Shown: piece after piece, positions 28,401 to 36,286 of the stretch | Position numbering within the stretch: position 1 is the stretch's first letter | How the letters are laid out: each line of letters opens with the position of its first letter | Source: Corynebacterium minutissimum | Lineage (GTDB): Bacteria > Actinomycetota > Actinomycetes > Mycobacteriales > Mycobacteriaceae | NCBI RefSeq assembly: GCF_016889765.1 | Contig: NZ_CP069533.1 | Location: forward strand, 372,001-436,000 | Length of the DNA: 64,000 nt | Reading direction: 5' to 3' | Notes under the pieces: generated by a model | Told to the model about the DNA's origin: nothing | Databases searched by the model: none | The model's input: the letters and a program-made list of their open reading frames with translations, nothing else | Translations under genes and position numbers: made by a program

Positions 28401-28968
28401 GGTCAAGGTTAGCTTGCATGCCCGTAAGCTTGCGCTGTGCCTTTTCTTTGCGGCGGCGGTGCTTAAGCACGCCTGCGGCTTCCTCAATGTAGGCACGACG
28501 ATCCTCTGGCCGGGATTCCAGGATTTCTGCCAACTTTCCCTGGCCCACGATGATGTGCATCTCGCGGCCAATGCCGGAGTCCGAGAGCAGCTCTTGGATG
28601 TCCATGAGGCGCGCCTTGGCGCCGTTAATTTCGTATTCACTCGCACCATCGCGGAACATGCGCCGCGTGACGGAAACCTCCGAATACTCAATGGGCAGGG
28701 CCCCATCCGAGTTATCAATGGTGAGGGTAACCTCGGCACGCCCTAAGGCTTTGCGTTCACCGGCACCGGCGAAGATGACGTCTTGCATCTTGCCGCCGCG
28801 CAGCGTCTTGGCGCTTCCTTCGCCCATGACCCACGCCAAGGCGTCGACGACGTTGGACTTACCTGAGCCGTTCGGGCCCACGACAGCACAAATGCCGGGT
28901 TCGAATTTCAGGTTCGTCGCAGACGCGAAGGACTTAAACCCTTTGAGCGTGAGCGATTTGAGGTGCAT
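25438..28968 (-). CDS. smc: Chromosome segregation ATPase SMC
   Basis: 1176 residues, normal for bacterial SMC. N-terminal head with Walker A GPNGSGKS (residues 32-39) and the VxGQGK-type signal IIVGQGKLAEIL. Long coiled coil, hinge region about residues 500-670 (GFAPLADFIS through GVEWLLDHMVVV), return coil. C-terminal head with ABC signature LSGGEKSLTALAML and Walker B YVMDEVEAALDD. It organises the nucleoid with ScpA/ScpB, which are not encoded here. 10 nt after acyP, so probably one transcript. Confidence 0.98.
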   Translation of the reverse strand: MHLKSLTLKGFKSFASATNLKFEPGICAVVGPNGSGKSNVVDALAWVMGEGSAKTLRGGKMQDVIFAGAGERKALGRAEVTLTIDNSDGALPIEYSEVSVTRRMFRDGASEYEINGAKARLMDIQELLSDSGIGREMHIIVGQGKLAEILESRPEDRRAYIEEAAGVLKHRRRKEKAQRKLTGMQANLDRLQDLTDELGKQLKPLARQAEAAKRAATVQADLRDARLRLAGDRVVRVRATFEEAERRAEVLAEQVEEVTAQLEEATANQLEIEAELGEVSPRAEAAQKLWFDLSTLSERISATQRIAAERASNVGAQVAYAGQDPDELEAKARLADDSHAELLAAAEEAAERLESIREEVAERREAFEDADKEHMAQLRAIADRREGVVRLIAAEENLAGQVSAAESELGRQEETLSSTKARTRDAQAEADEVADKLSTLASEREPLEEAHVRAASESDAADKRLEQLRDAQRERERTVYSLRARIETLSQTAPEALDLGEGFAPLADFISTRYETAVAAALGSFAEAQAGAVSEEIVANLADANRTPLVDVSAADLGSEASSTATSWRLDADLPSGVEWLLDHMVVVPEVAAALTRLLSDVVLVTDYSAARAAVANDPRLRAVTPHGLLVGEGWIEAGTGSTSTVEVSAHIAEAEEQLEAASQELEELSGTLEGAKIAADDARVSAASAKAALREHDQEVEAWKRDHQRLLKQYEANKAEHEKAAARATDIEVQLVRLREDLDEARDRLSRVDTDEQSDEPSSVERDEASTALEQVKAMEVEAQLAARSAEDKAAQAVGRGDALRRQAQHERQAKARHDQAMARRQAQAQLAGAVDKHAQDLAARAAHALERAAEERDELVTQRGVLQGRAQTAKQAVSAARQQLDRLTDSAHSSEIARSQAQVRVDEAEAKIVEQLGIAIPDLLKDYTPGEDFDRAAETARLKQAEKDLNSLGKVNPLALEEYKALEERYTFLSTQLDDVIQARKDLTSVIEDVDAQILQLFTDAWHDVEAEFPKVFQTLFPGGEGRLILTEPDDMLATGIEVEARPPGKKVKRLTLLSGGEKSLTALAMLVAIFRARPSPFYVMDEVEAALDDVNLRRLIALFEELRKDSQLIVITHQKPTMDVANVLYGVTMRGDGVTRVISQRLSRAGDAPGTAQAAEDATRLGVDAPRPQ

Positions 28969-28978
28969 TCAACCTAGT

Positions 28979-29263
28979 TTAGCGTTCGATGAAGCCGGAC
29001 TCGCCGCGTGGCTCGGCCCACTGCTCCACCACGGCCTCAACCACGCCGGGGCGACGGGTGGTGGACGGTTCTTCACGCAGCAATTCCAGCAAACGTTCGC
29101 ACTCCTCACGTGGGCCTTCGGCGACGACCTGAACGCGGCCGTCCTGCAGGTTGGTGGCGTGGCCAGCCAAACCCAATTCCAAGGCGCGGGAACGAGTCCA
29201 CCAGCGGAAACCTACGCCCTGTACGGAGCCGAGAACGAACGCGGTCAGGCGCTGCTGTGGCAT
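28979..29263 (-). CDS. acyP: Acylphosphatase
   Basis: 94 residues, a complete single-domain enzyme hydrolysing carboxyl-phosphate bonds. Catalytic Arg in the SVQGVGFRWWTRSRA loop and catalytic Asn in GHATNLQDGRVQVVAEG are both present. It abuts the symporter stop codon side directly and sits 10 nt before smc, a placement also found in other actinobacteria. Confidence 0.95.
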   Translation of the reverse strand: MPQQRLTAFVLGSVQGVGFRWWTRSRALELGLAGHATNLQDGRVQVVAEGPREECERLLELLREEPSTTRRPGVVEAVVEQWAEPRGESGFIER

Positions 29264-30790
29264 TTAAAACTCCCTCAAATTGGTGCGATCACCCAAGTCG
29301 TGCTGGTGCTGTAGTTGGATACGATCCTCCAGGCTGCGGCGGGTTACCGGATCCGAGCCATCCCAGCATTCCACGCCCTTCAGTTCCGGCAGCATATCAC
29401 GGTGGAAGACTGGGTCCACGCCTTGACGGCGCTGCTCGTTGTAGTTCTTGAGCAGCTTGATGGCCACGCCCGACAGCGGCACGATGGCGCACACATTGAG
29501 CAGCACCATGATGGCCGCGCCGGTATCGGCAAGGTCGAAGATGGTACCCAACGGCGCGACCGCGCCATAGAAGACGAAGGCCAACACGATGGCACGGAAG
29601 GCCCACAGCACCCATTTCTTCTCCGAGAGGTACTCCACGTTGGACTCGGCGAGGTAGTAGTTGCCGAGGATCGAGGAGAACGCCAGGAAGAAGAGGATAA
29701 AGGTGACAAAGTGGATTCCCCACTCGCCAACCGTTCCGGCAAGAGCGTTCTGAGTCAGGGTAACGCCTTCGATGGCATCAGTACCGAAGGTCTTAAAGTC
29801 GGTGCCCAGCAAAATGACGAAAGCCGTAATGGAGCAGACTACGAGGGTGTCGAAGTACACACCGAGAGTCTGGACGAGACCCTGTTTGACTGGATGGGAC
29901 ACCGTGGCCGTTGCCGCGGCGTTAGGGGCAGAACCTTCACCGGCTTCGTTGGAGAACAAGCCTCGCTGGATGCCCTTAAGCATGGCCAAGCCCAAGGTGG
30001 CACCAGCAGCCTCACGGAGGCCGAAGGCAGAACCAATGATAGACACAATCATGTCCGGCACCTTGTCAAAGTTCAATGCCACAACGATGAACCCAACGAC
30101 TAGGTAAGCGGCTGCCATGAAGGGAACAATAAATTGCGTCATGGTGGCAATACGCTGCACGCCACCCACGATGATGAGGCCTGCCACGAGGACCACGGCA
30201 ATGCCGACGCCTGCCTTAAACGCCAGGGAATCCTGACCAAAGGAGGTAGCCAAAGAATCAGAAATAGCGTTGGTCTGGAAGGCGTTGTAGAACCAACCGA
30301 AGGTGATGGCGATGGCTACCGAAAATACTGTCGCCAGTGGGGTCCATCCCAGTCCGCGGGACATGTAGTAGGCGGGGCCGCCGCGGTAAGCATCGCCTTC
30401 GCGCACCTTCCACAACTGGGCCAGAGTGGACTCCACGAATGCCGTAGCACCACCCAAAATGGCGATGAGCCACATCCAGAACACCGCACCGGGACCACCC
30501 ACCGAAATAGCCACGGCAACACCCGCAACATTGCCGGTACCGACGCGCGACGCTGCGGAAATAGTAAAGGCCTTGAACGCCGAAATTCCGCCATAATTGG
30601 CATCTTCGTCCACGCCGATGCCTTTGGGCTTTTCGACGACCGCCTTGAACATGTCCGGCACCATACGCACCTGCACCAAAGCGGTACGGATGCCGAAGAA
30701 GAGGCCGGCGGCGATGAGCAGCCACGGCAGAACATAGGACCAGAGGCTGTTATTAATGGCACCGATCACAGTGCTGAAAACTTCTTGCAT
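29264..30790 (-). CDS. Sodium:alanine/glycine symporter (AGCS family)
   Basis: 508 residues from ATG 30790; a GTG at 30814 is less likely. TAAGAT eight bases before the ATG suggests a leaderless transcript. About ten membrane segments. AGCS motifs: GPGAVFWMWLIAILGGATAFVES split over two helices, YRGGPAYYMSRGLG, and GLFSNEAGEGSAPNAAATA. It couples Na+ entry to alanine or glycine uptake. The Na+ gradient it uses would be maintained in part by the Mrp antiporter encoded 6 kb away (inference). Confidence 0.94.
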   Translation of the reverse strand: MQEVFSTVIGAINNSLWSYVLPWLLIAAGLFFGIRTALVQVRMVPDMFKAVVEKPKGIGVDEDANYGGISAFKAFTISAASRVGTGNVAGVAVAISVGGPGAVFWMWLIAILGGATAFVESTLAQLWKVREGDAYRGGPAYYMSRGLGWTPLATVFSVAIAITFGWFYNAFQTNAISDSLATSFGQDSLAFKAGVGIAVVLVAGLIIVGGVQRIATMTQFIVPFMAAAYLVVGFIVVALNFDKVPDMIVSIIGSAFGLREAAGATLGLAMLKGIQRGLFSNEAGEGSAPNAAATATVSHPVKQGLVQTLGVYFDTLVVCSITAFVILLGTDFKTFGTDAIEGVTLTQNALAGTVGEWGIHFVTFILFFLAFSSILGNYYLAESNVEYLSEKKWVLWAFRAIVLAFVFYGAVAPLGTIFDLADTGAAIMVLLNVCAIVPLSGVAIKLLKNYNEQRRQGVDPVFHRDMLPELKGVECWDGSDPVTRRSLEDRIQLQHQHDLGDRTNLREF

Positions 30791-30840
30791 GGGCCATAAT
30801 CTTAACGGCACCACCTACTAGAGACCTACTTGTGCGCCCC

Positions 30841-31671
30841 CTAAGCAGCACCCCTGCGCTGACAGGAGGGACAAAAGTGCGTGCCGCGTCCGCCCACCAC
30901 GGTCTTCACCAGTTCAGTTCCGCAGCGATCACAGGGCTGACCGCCACGCCCGTAGGCATGCAAGGAGCGGTCAAAGTACCCGGATTCGCCATTGACATTG
31001 ACGTAGAGTGCATCGAAGCTCGTGCCGCCAACGTCGAGTGCCGCGCGCATAACCTCAGCCGCTGCGCGCACAATCGCCGCGGCGTCCTTCTGACGCAGCG
31101 TGTTCGCCTTCTTCAGTGGAGATATACCTGCCGCCCATAGGGCCTCATCGGCATAGATATTGCCGACTCCGCTCACGACAGTTTGGTCCAAGAGTGCTAC
31201 CTTGACGGCGGTTTTCTTAGCCCGGATGCGGCGCGCAGCCGCAGTGAAATCGAAGTCCGGTTCCAGCGGGTCAGGCGCAATGTGGGCCATAGTCAGCCAC
31301 GGGGCCACACGCCAGTACCCAAAAGTACGCTGGTCGACGAAGCTGATGGGGGTGGCGTCGTCAAGCACAGCTCGAATACGCACGTGTGGGGAGTCCACCG
31401 CACCGATGCGCACTTGGCCGGACATTCCTAAATGGATGAAGAGGACATCACGGGCCGGATCGCTCAGGTCCTCATCGGCGAATTCGAGCCACATGAATTT
31501 GCCCCGGCGTGCTGCCGCGGCAATGGTCCGGCCTTCCACGAGCGCTGCGAGCGGCTCCTCCTGCCCACGGTTCGCCCGCGGGTGAAGCACCTCTACCGAG
31601 GTAAACATACGCCCTACGATGTAGGGCTCGAGGCCGCGGCGAACAGATTCGACTTCTGGAAGCTCCGGCAT
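30841..31671 (-). CDS. mutM: Formamidopyrimidine-DNA glycosylase
   Basis: 276 residues. The N-terminal PELPEVE gives the catalytic Pro2 and Glu3. The H2TH region includes LLDQTVVSGVGNIYADEALW, and the C-terminal zinc finger is CDRC...CPSC. It excises 8-oxoguanine and formamidopyrimidines and nicks the strand (beta-delta lyase). The ATG follows directly after the rnc stop codon. Confidence 0.97.
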   Translation of the reverse strand: MPELPEVESVRRGLEPYIVGRMFTSVEVLHPRANRGQEEPLAALVEGRTIAAAARRGKFMWLEFADEDLSDPARDVLFIHLGMSGQVRIGAVDSPHVRIRAVLDDATPISFVDQRTFGYWRVAPWLTMAHIAPDPLEPDFDFTAAARRIRAKKTAVKVALLDQTVVSGVGNIYADEALWAAGISPLKKANTLRQKDAAAIVRAAAEVMRAALDVGGTSFDALYVNVNGESGYFDRSLHAYGRGGQPCDRCGTELVKTVVGGRGTHFCPSCQRRGAA

Positions 31672-32442
31672 CTAGCTCTCTTTGGCTGCAGTGCCTTGGA
31701 CTAGAAGCGGGGTTTCGCGCAGCGCCTGGCAGGCTTCTTCCGCTGCTTTCTGCTCCGCAAGCTTCTTATTGTGGCCCGTACCGCGTCCCACGGTCAGACC
31801 AGCGACAGTGGCCACGGCGCTAAAGGTTTGATCATGCTCCGGACCAGTCGACGTCGCCGAATAGACCGGCATTGCTGCCTTCAGCTCCGCGCAGAGCTCC
31901 TGCAGAGTTGTCTTCCAGTCCATGTGGCGGCCAGACACAACGGCGTTCTCAATCTTGGCGGCAAAAAGGTTCAGGATGACCTTGCGCGCTACCTCGAATC
32001 CATGCTGGCGGTAAATCGCTCCCAGGATCGCTTCTGTGGTATCGGCGAGGATGGAGTCCTTATCCCGGCCGCCAGTGGTCTGCTCGCCTTTGCCCAACAG
32101 GACGTGCTTGCCCAGATCAATCTCACGGGCCACATCAGACAAGCCATAGCGCGACACGATGGAAGCGCGCATCTTGGAAATGTCCGATTCCGGGCGGGAC
32201 GGGTAGCGCTCATAGAGTTTCGCAGCAATCGACAAGCCCAGCACGGCATCCCCAAGGAACTCGAGGCGCTCGTTGTTGGGTAGGTGACCGTTCTCATTGG
32301 CAAAGGAACGGTGCGTCAGCGCCAAGCACAAGTGCTCGTCACTAATGTCGACGCCCAGCGCGGTGAGCAACGGGGCGTGATCCACCTCGGCATAGGCAGC
32401 GGCGAGGGCTTCTTCCCCTGTGAGCTTCTTTTTCTTGCTCAT
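31672..32442 (-). CDS. rnc: Ribonuclease III
   Basis: 256 residues. Catalytic signature NERLEFLGDAVLGL, second acidic cluster DTTEAILGAIY, and a C-terminal double-stranded-RNA-binding domain (about 175-245, GRGTGHNKKLAEQKAAEEACQ in two parts). It processes rRNA precursors and structured mRNAs. The start overlaps the yceD stop by four nt, and the stop touches mutM, so all three are coupled. Confidence 0.96.
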   Translation of the reverse strand: MSKKKKLTGEEALAAAYAEVDHAPLLTALGVDISDEHLCLALTHRSFANENGHLPNNERLEFLGDAVLGLSIAAKLYERYPSRPESDISKMRASIVSRYGLSDVAREIDLGKHVLLGKGEQTTGGRDKDSILADTTEAILGAIYRQHGFEVARKVILNLFAAKIENAVVSGRHMDWKTTLQELCAELKAAMPVYSATSTGPEHDQTFSAVATVAGLTVGRGTGHNKKLAEQKAAEEACQALRETPLLVQGTAAKES

Positions 32443-32978
32443 AGGAACTTCTCCAGACCTGACCAGCGGGGATCTACACGTTCTTCTTCACCGGAGACAC
32501 CCATGGTAACGCCCTCCGGCGTATCAGCTTCGCAGCCGCCCTCGCAGGTCGGAGCGAAAGGCAAAGTCAGCCCGGCTTCATCAATAACGGTCTGCAGCAG
32601 ATCGAGGACGCCGTCCTTGACTTCTGGTACTTCATCACCGGAACCTTGGTCCTGCTCATCAGCGTCGTCGCCACTGATGAAGGACTCATCCGCCGCGAAG
32701 ACTTGGGATACGTGGAGATCCAATTCTGGATGGAGTTCCGCCAAACAGCGCGCGCATTCACCGCTGAGGGTGCCAGCGACATCAGCATCCACCAGAATGC
32801 CTGATCCCAACGGGGTCAGGGTGGCGTCTACCGTTAGTTCATCGCCTTTCGGAATGGCGATCATTTCCACACCGATGCGTTCCGGGGCGGGGCCGGTTTG
32901 AACGCGGTGCTCGGGCAGCGCTTCGGAGCCTTGGCTGCGCAACAATTCCGTCACGTCGAACTTCAAAGGTGAATTCAT
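32439..32978 (-). CDS. YceD/DUF177 family protein
   Basis: 179 residues, acidic. Contains the family's CARC Cys pair (GTLSGECARCLAELHPEL) and the C-terminal DLLQTVIDEAGLTLPFAPTCEGGC region. YceD proteins are linked to 23S rRNA accumulation and usually precede rpmF. Here rpmF is missing and rnc follows, as in other corynebacteria. First gene of the yceD-rnc-mutM unit. Confidence 0.9.
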   Translation of the reverse strand: MNSPLKFDVTELLRSQGSEALPEHRVQTGPAPERIGVEMIAIPKGDELTVDATLTPLGSGILVDADVAGTLSGECARCLAELHPELDLHVSQVFAADESFISGDDADEQDQGSGDEVPEVKDGVLDLLQTVIDEAGLTLPFAPTCEGGCEADTPEGVTMGVSGEEERVDPRWSGLEKFL

Positions 32979-33150
32979 AACGTCACCCAGCTTACCCTGT
33001 ACCGCCTAATCCCCCACTCCGGCGCCAGCTGGCAATGCCTGCCAGGTGACCCCCGCTGACTGGCAACAGCCTGAATGCTGGGGCACAACCGCGTAGGGAC
33101 TTGCGTGCAGCACTCGCTAAGCGGTGCTTCTACCCCTACGGTGGAATGAC
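32979..33150. promoter_or_regulatory. Structured intergenic region upstream of the orphan membrane protein
   Basis: Contains hairpin CTGGCA-N5-TGCCAG (33029-33045). A larger fold follows in which CGTAGGG (33092-33098) can pair with CCCTACG (33134-33140), enclosing GCAC...GTGC. The large fold ends about 10 bp before the start ATG. No T-tract, so not a terminator for the plus strand. Function unknown. Confidence 0.35.
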
Positions 33151-33771
33151 ATGAGCAACGTCACTACTCATTCAGCCACCATCACGGACACGGCGCACGA
33201 CCTCGCGGGGCTCTACCCGCTACAGTGCCTCGCTCCAGCCGTGGTGTTGGCCGCCGTCGGCGTGGTGGTCCGACACGTGGTGACGCGACATCGGCCGAGT
33301 GTCTTTGGCCGTGATGGCCTTATGCTGCACCATGTGGCCCCAATCGCCGCCCTCGCCGGCATTATGGTGGGCGCCGTGGCGCTGCTGCCGCTGCATTTCA
33401 GCTCCACCGTGATTATTTCGTCGGCATTGTTTTCCCTGTTTGCCGCGTTCATTGTCTGGGGCGCCCGGGAATCTTTTTCCGCAGCATTCCTCACCGTCGG
33501 CATGATGATGCTCAGCGTTGGCACAGTTGACCTCATGATCGCCTTGGCTGGCGCCCCGTGGGCTCCTCTCACCGATCCCCTCACGGGTGGGCTGGGCTTT
33601 GGCAGCATGTGGGTGCTTTTTGCGCTACCCGGCATTATTGCTGCGGGCCTCGCTGCCGCGTTCAGTACCATGCCTGCGGCTGAGGCTGACCGCATTCGCC
33701 GCGCCGAGGCTGCCCGCGAAGCTTCCAAGGCCCTCGATGCCTCGCACCGCTCTTACCCCGCCGCTGCTTAA
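33151..33771 (+). CDS. Hypothetical integral membrane protein
   Basis: 206 residues, start ATG 33151; an ATG nine codons upstream begins inside a predicted leader hairpin and is less likely. Five or so membrane segments (about 20-40, 60-82, 88-105, 110-130, 155-175), then a charged Ala-rich cytoplasmic tail (AADRIRRAEAAREASKALD-like). I do not recognise the family. It is a single gene with its own terminator, between yceD and sepIVA on the opposite strand. Confidence 0.75.
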   Translation: MSNVTTHSATITDTAHDLAGLYPLQCLAPAVVLAAVGVVVRHVVTRHRPSVFGRDGLMLHHVAPIAALAGIMVGAVALLPLHFSSTVIISSALFSLFAAFIVWGARESFSAAFLTVGMMMLSVGTVDLMIALAGAPWAPLTDPLTGGLGFGSMWVLFALPGIIAAGLAAAFSTMPAAEADRIRRAEAAREASKALDASHRSYPAAA

Positions 33772-33776
33772 GGATG

Positions 33777-33818
33777 AGCTCCCAGTGACGGCCCTGACAA
33801 CGGCCTCAGCTGGGAGCT
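33777..33818 (+). terminator. Intrinsic terminator
   Basis: AGCTCCCAG/CTGGGAGCT (9 bp) with an inner CGGCC...CGGCC segment, followed by TTTA. It lies between the convergent membrane-protein and sepIVA genes. Confidence 0.75.
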
Positions 33819-33834
33819 TTACGCGTGGTGCGCT

Positions 33835-34629
33835 CTAGTAGTCGCGCGGTGCGCGGGGCGCACGACGGGGACGGGACTCGCCGCGTTCCCAGCTTTCGCT
33901 GCGCGCATCGCCACGCACCTCACGGCCTTCTGGGCGTGCGTCGGCGCGGGAGTCACCGCGCGACTCCCCTCGGGAGCGCACACCCGCACCGCGGCGCAGA
34001 GCGGAACGGTCATTGTTCACGGTGCGCAGCAGATCAGACAGCGTAGTTTCGAATTCACCCAGCTTTGCGTCCACAAACTCGTCGCACTCAGTGCGCAAGC
34101 GGTTGGACTCAGAATGCGCAGTTTCGACAATGCGGTGTGCCTCATCATCAGCGCGGCGCACAACCTCAGATTCAGAAACGAGACGTTCCTGCTCTGCTTG
34201 GCCGGCAGCAACGGTGCGCTGGTATTCCTCATCTGCTTGCGCACGGGTGCGCTCAGCATCGGCACGGGCATTATCCACCAAGGTGGTAGCTTCATCTTCG
34301 GCCTGGGCCACCATGGTGGTGGCGCGGTGTTGGGCGTCGGCAAGCATAGCGTCCGCGTCCTCACGCGCACGAGTAACCGTGTCATCTGCCTGGGTGTTGG
34401 CATCCGAAATAATCTGGTCTGCGCGCTCCTCCGCTCCCTGCAGGATTTCATCCTGCTTGTCCAAGACGTCCTGAGCGTCATCCATTTCTACGGGGAGGGC
34501 ATTACGGAGGTCATCAAGTAGCGCCAGCATCTCGTGGCGAGGGACCATGCAATTAGAGGTCATCGGAACGGCGTAGGCCTGTTCCAGATTGCGAACAAGT
34601 TCATCGAGGGACTCAAAAACGCGGTACAT
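33835..34629 (-). CDS. sepIVA: DivIVA-domain coiled-coil protein, SepIVA-like
   Basis: 264 residues. The N-terminal YRVFESLDELVRNLEQAYAVPM region and Met-rich entry are followed by about 130 residues of uninterrupted coiled coil rich in Ala/Asp/Glu. The tail is Arg/Ser/Glu-rich and basic (RGESRGDSRADARPEGR). In mycobacteria SepIVA, encoded in the same rnc-smc neighbourhood, localises to the septum and subpolar growth zone and is essential for division. Assignment rests on architecture and synteny. The closest alternative is another DivIVA/Wag31-type protein, but the typical Wag31 N-terminal motif is absent. Confidence 0.8.
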   Translation of the reverse strand: MYRVFESLDELVRNLEQAYAVPMTSNCMVPRHEMLALLDDLRNALPVEMDDAQDVLDKQDEILQGAEERADQIISDANTQADDTVTRAREDADAMLADAQHRATTMVAQAEDEATTLVDNARADAERTRAQADEEYQRTVAAGQAEQERLVSESEVVRRADDEAHRIVETAHSESNRLRTECDEFVDAKLGEFETTLSDLLRTVNNDRSALRRGAGVRSRGESRGDSRADARPEGREVRGDARSESWERGESRPRRAPRAPRDY

Positions 34630-34692
34630 GGCACCAGCCTAACCAAGCCCGTGCGCAGCGCGACGTATCCCACGCGGGTGTTGACAGCGAAA

Positions 34693-34734
34693 ACCTCCCC
34701 GTCACGTTCTCGTTCACGAGTGCGAGGGGGAGGT
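34693..34734 (-). terminator. Intrinsic terminator downstream of gdhA
   Basis: ACCTCCCC/GGGGAGGT stem with an inner TCTCGT...ACGAG pairing. On the minus strand it is followed by TTTTCG. It separates gdhA from sepIVA. Confidence 0.8.
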
Positions 34735-34766
34735 GTGCGAGGTGGCAGAACGCCTAATGCAGAACG

Positions 34767-36113
34767 TTAGATAACGCCCTGCGCGAGCATGGCGTCCGCG
34801 ACCTTCTTAAAGCCTGCGATGTTGGCGCCGGCCACGTAATCTCCGTCGAGACCATAGTCCTTCGACGTCTTATCGATGGTGCGGAAGATGCTCGACATGA
34901 TGTCGTGCAGGCGCTGATCGGTGTACTCAAAGGTCCAGGAGTCACGGGAGGCGTTTTGCTGCATTTCCAGTGCGGAGGTAGCAACACCACCTGCGTTAGC
35001 TGCCTTGCCCGGCGCGAACGCGATTTTCTGATCCAAGAAGTAGTGGACTGCCTCCGGGGTACAGGGCATATTGGCGCCCTCCGCGACGTAGCGGACCTTG
35101 TTGCCGACCAGCAGCTTGGCGTCATCACCATCGAGTTCGTTCTGGGTTGCACACGGCAGAGCGACGTCTGCGTGAACCTCCCAGACGTTGCCGCCCTCGT
35201 GGTACTCCACTCCTTCACCAGCCTCCTTGGCATACGTGGAGATACGTTCACGGCGAACTTCCTTGATGTCCTTAAGCAGATCCAAGTCCACACCCGTCGG
35301 GGTGGTGATGTAGCCGGAGGAGTCCGACATGGCCACAACAGTGCCGCCTAGCTGCTGAACCTTTTCAGCAGCGTAGATGGCCACATTGCCGGAACCAGAC
35401 ACGATAACCTTGGCGCTCTCGAAGGACTCGCCGTGCGCCTTCATCATCTCTGCGGTGAGGTACACCAAGCCGTAGCCGGTAGCCTCGGTACGCACTAGTG
35501 ACCCGCCCCAGGTCAGACCCTTACCCGTGAGGATGCCGGACTCGTGCTTGTTCTCGAGGCGGCGGTACTGGCCGAAGAGGTAACCAATTTCGCGGCCACC
35601 CACACCAATGTCACCGGCCGGAACGTCGCGGTATTCACCGATGTGGTTGTGCAGCTCAGTCATAAAGGACTGGCAGAAGCGCATAACTTCAGCATCGGAC
35701 TTGCCCTTAGGGTCAAAGTCCGAGCCGCCCTTGCCGCCACCAATGGGCAAGCCAGTCAAGGAGTTCTTAAAGATCTGTTCAAAACCCAGAAACTTGATAA
35801 TGCCCAGGTTCACGCTGGGGTGGAAACGCAGGCCGCCCTTGTACGGGCCCAGAGCAGAGTTGAACTGCACACGAAAACCGCGATTGACCTGAATATCTCC
35901 ATTGTCATCGACCCACGGGACGCGGAAGATAAGCTGACGCTCTGGCTCACAGAGACGCTCAACCAGGCCATAATCCGCGTAGTGAGGATCCTTATTGAGG
36001 ACGATCTTGAGGGAATCAAGGACCTCAGCAAGCGCCTGGTGGAACTCGGGTTCGCCTGCGTTCCGCTTCAGAAGCTTGGTGTAGTAATCAGAGATCTGCT
36101 GGTCGATGGACAT
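34767..36113 (-). CDS. gdhA: NADP-dependent glutamate dehydrogenase
   Basis: 448 residues from ATG 36113, with GAAAGGA six bases upstream; in-frame extension to 36203 has no family similarity. Substrate and nucleotide motifs: LTGLPIGGGKGGSDFDPKG (catalytic Lys), PAGDIGVGGREIGYLFGQY, and VSGSGNVAIYAAEK (Rossmann fold). It fixes ammonium onto 2-oxoglutarate, the main assimilation route at high ammonium in corynebacteria. The promoter lies in the 170 bp shared with the divergent glycerate kinase gene. A CTATCATTCGAC element there resembles half of an AmtR box but is not a full match. Confidence 0.97.
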   Translation of the reverse strand: MSIDQQISDYYTKLLKRNAGEPEFHQALAEVLDSLKIVLNKDPHYADYGLVERLCEPERQLIFRVPWVDDNGDIQVNRGFRVQFNSALGPYKGGLRFHPSVNLGIIKFLGFEQIFKNSLTGLPIGGGKGGSDFDPKGKSDAEVMRFCQSFMTELHNHIGEYRDVPAGDIGVGGREIGYLFGQYRRLENKHESGILTGKGLTWGGSLVRTEATGYGLVYLTAEMMKAHGESFESAKVIVSGSGNVAIYAAEKVQQLGGTVVAMSDSSGYITTPTGVDLDLLKDIKEVRRERISTYAKEAGEGVEYHEGGNVWEVHADVALPCATQNELDGDDAKLLVGNKVRYVAEGANMPCTPEAVHYFLDQKIAFAPGKAANAGGVATSALEMQQNASRDSWTFEYTDQRLHDIMSSIFRTIDKTSKDYGLDGDYVAGANIAGFKKVADAMLAQGVI

Positions 36114-36273
36114 GACAATCCTTTCATCTGGCACTGATCCGAATGGAAAGTGCTTCATACAATGAACAGCTGTTAGTTTTCTATCATTCGACCTAAATCG
36201 CAACCCGGTCTACCCCACCAATCACTAACACGCAGCTCAGATGCCCAAAATTTATTCGCCACGCAAGGGCCCA

Positions 36274-36279
36274 TATACT
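36274..36279 (+). promoter_or_regulatory. -10 box of a probable leaderless glycerate kinase transcript
   Basis: TATACT ends seven bases before ATG 36287, so the mRNA would start at or very near the start codon. No ribosome binding site is present. Confidence 0.5.
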
Positions 36280-36286
36280 CGTGAAC

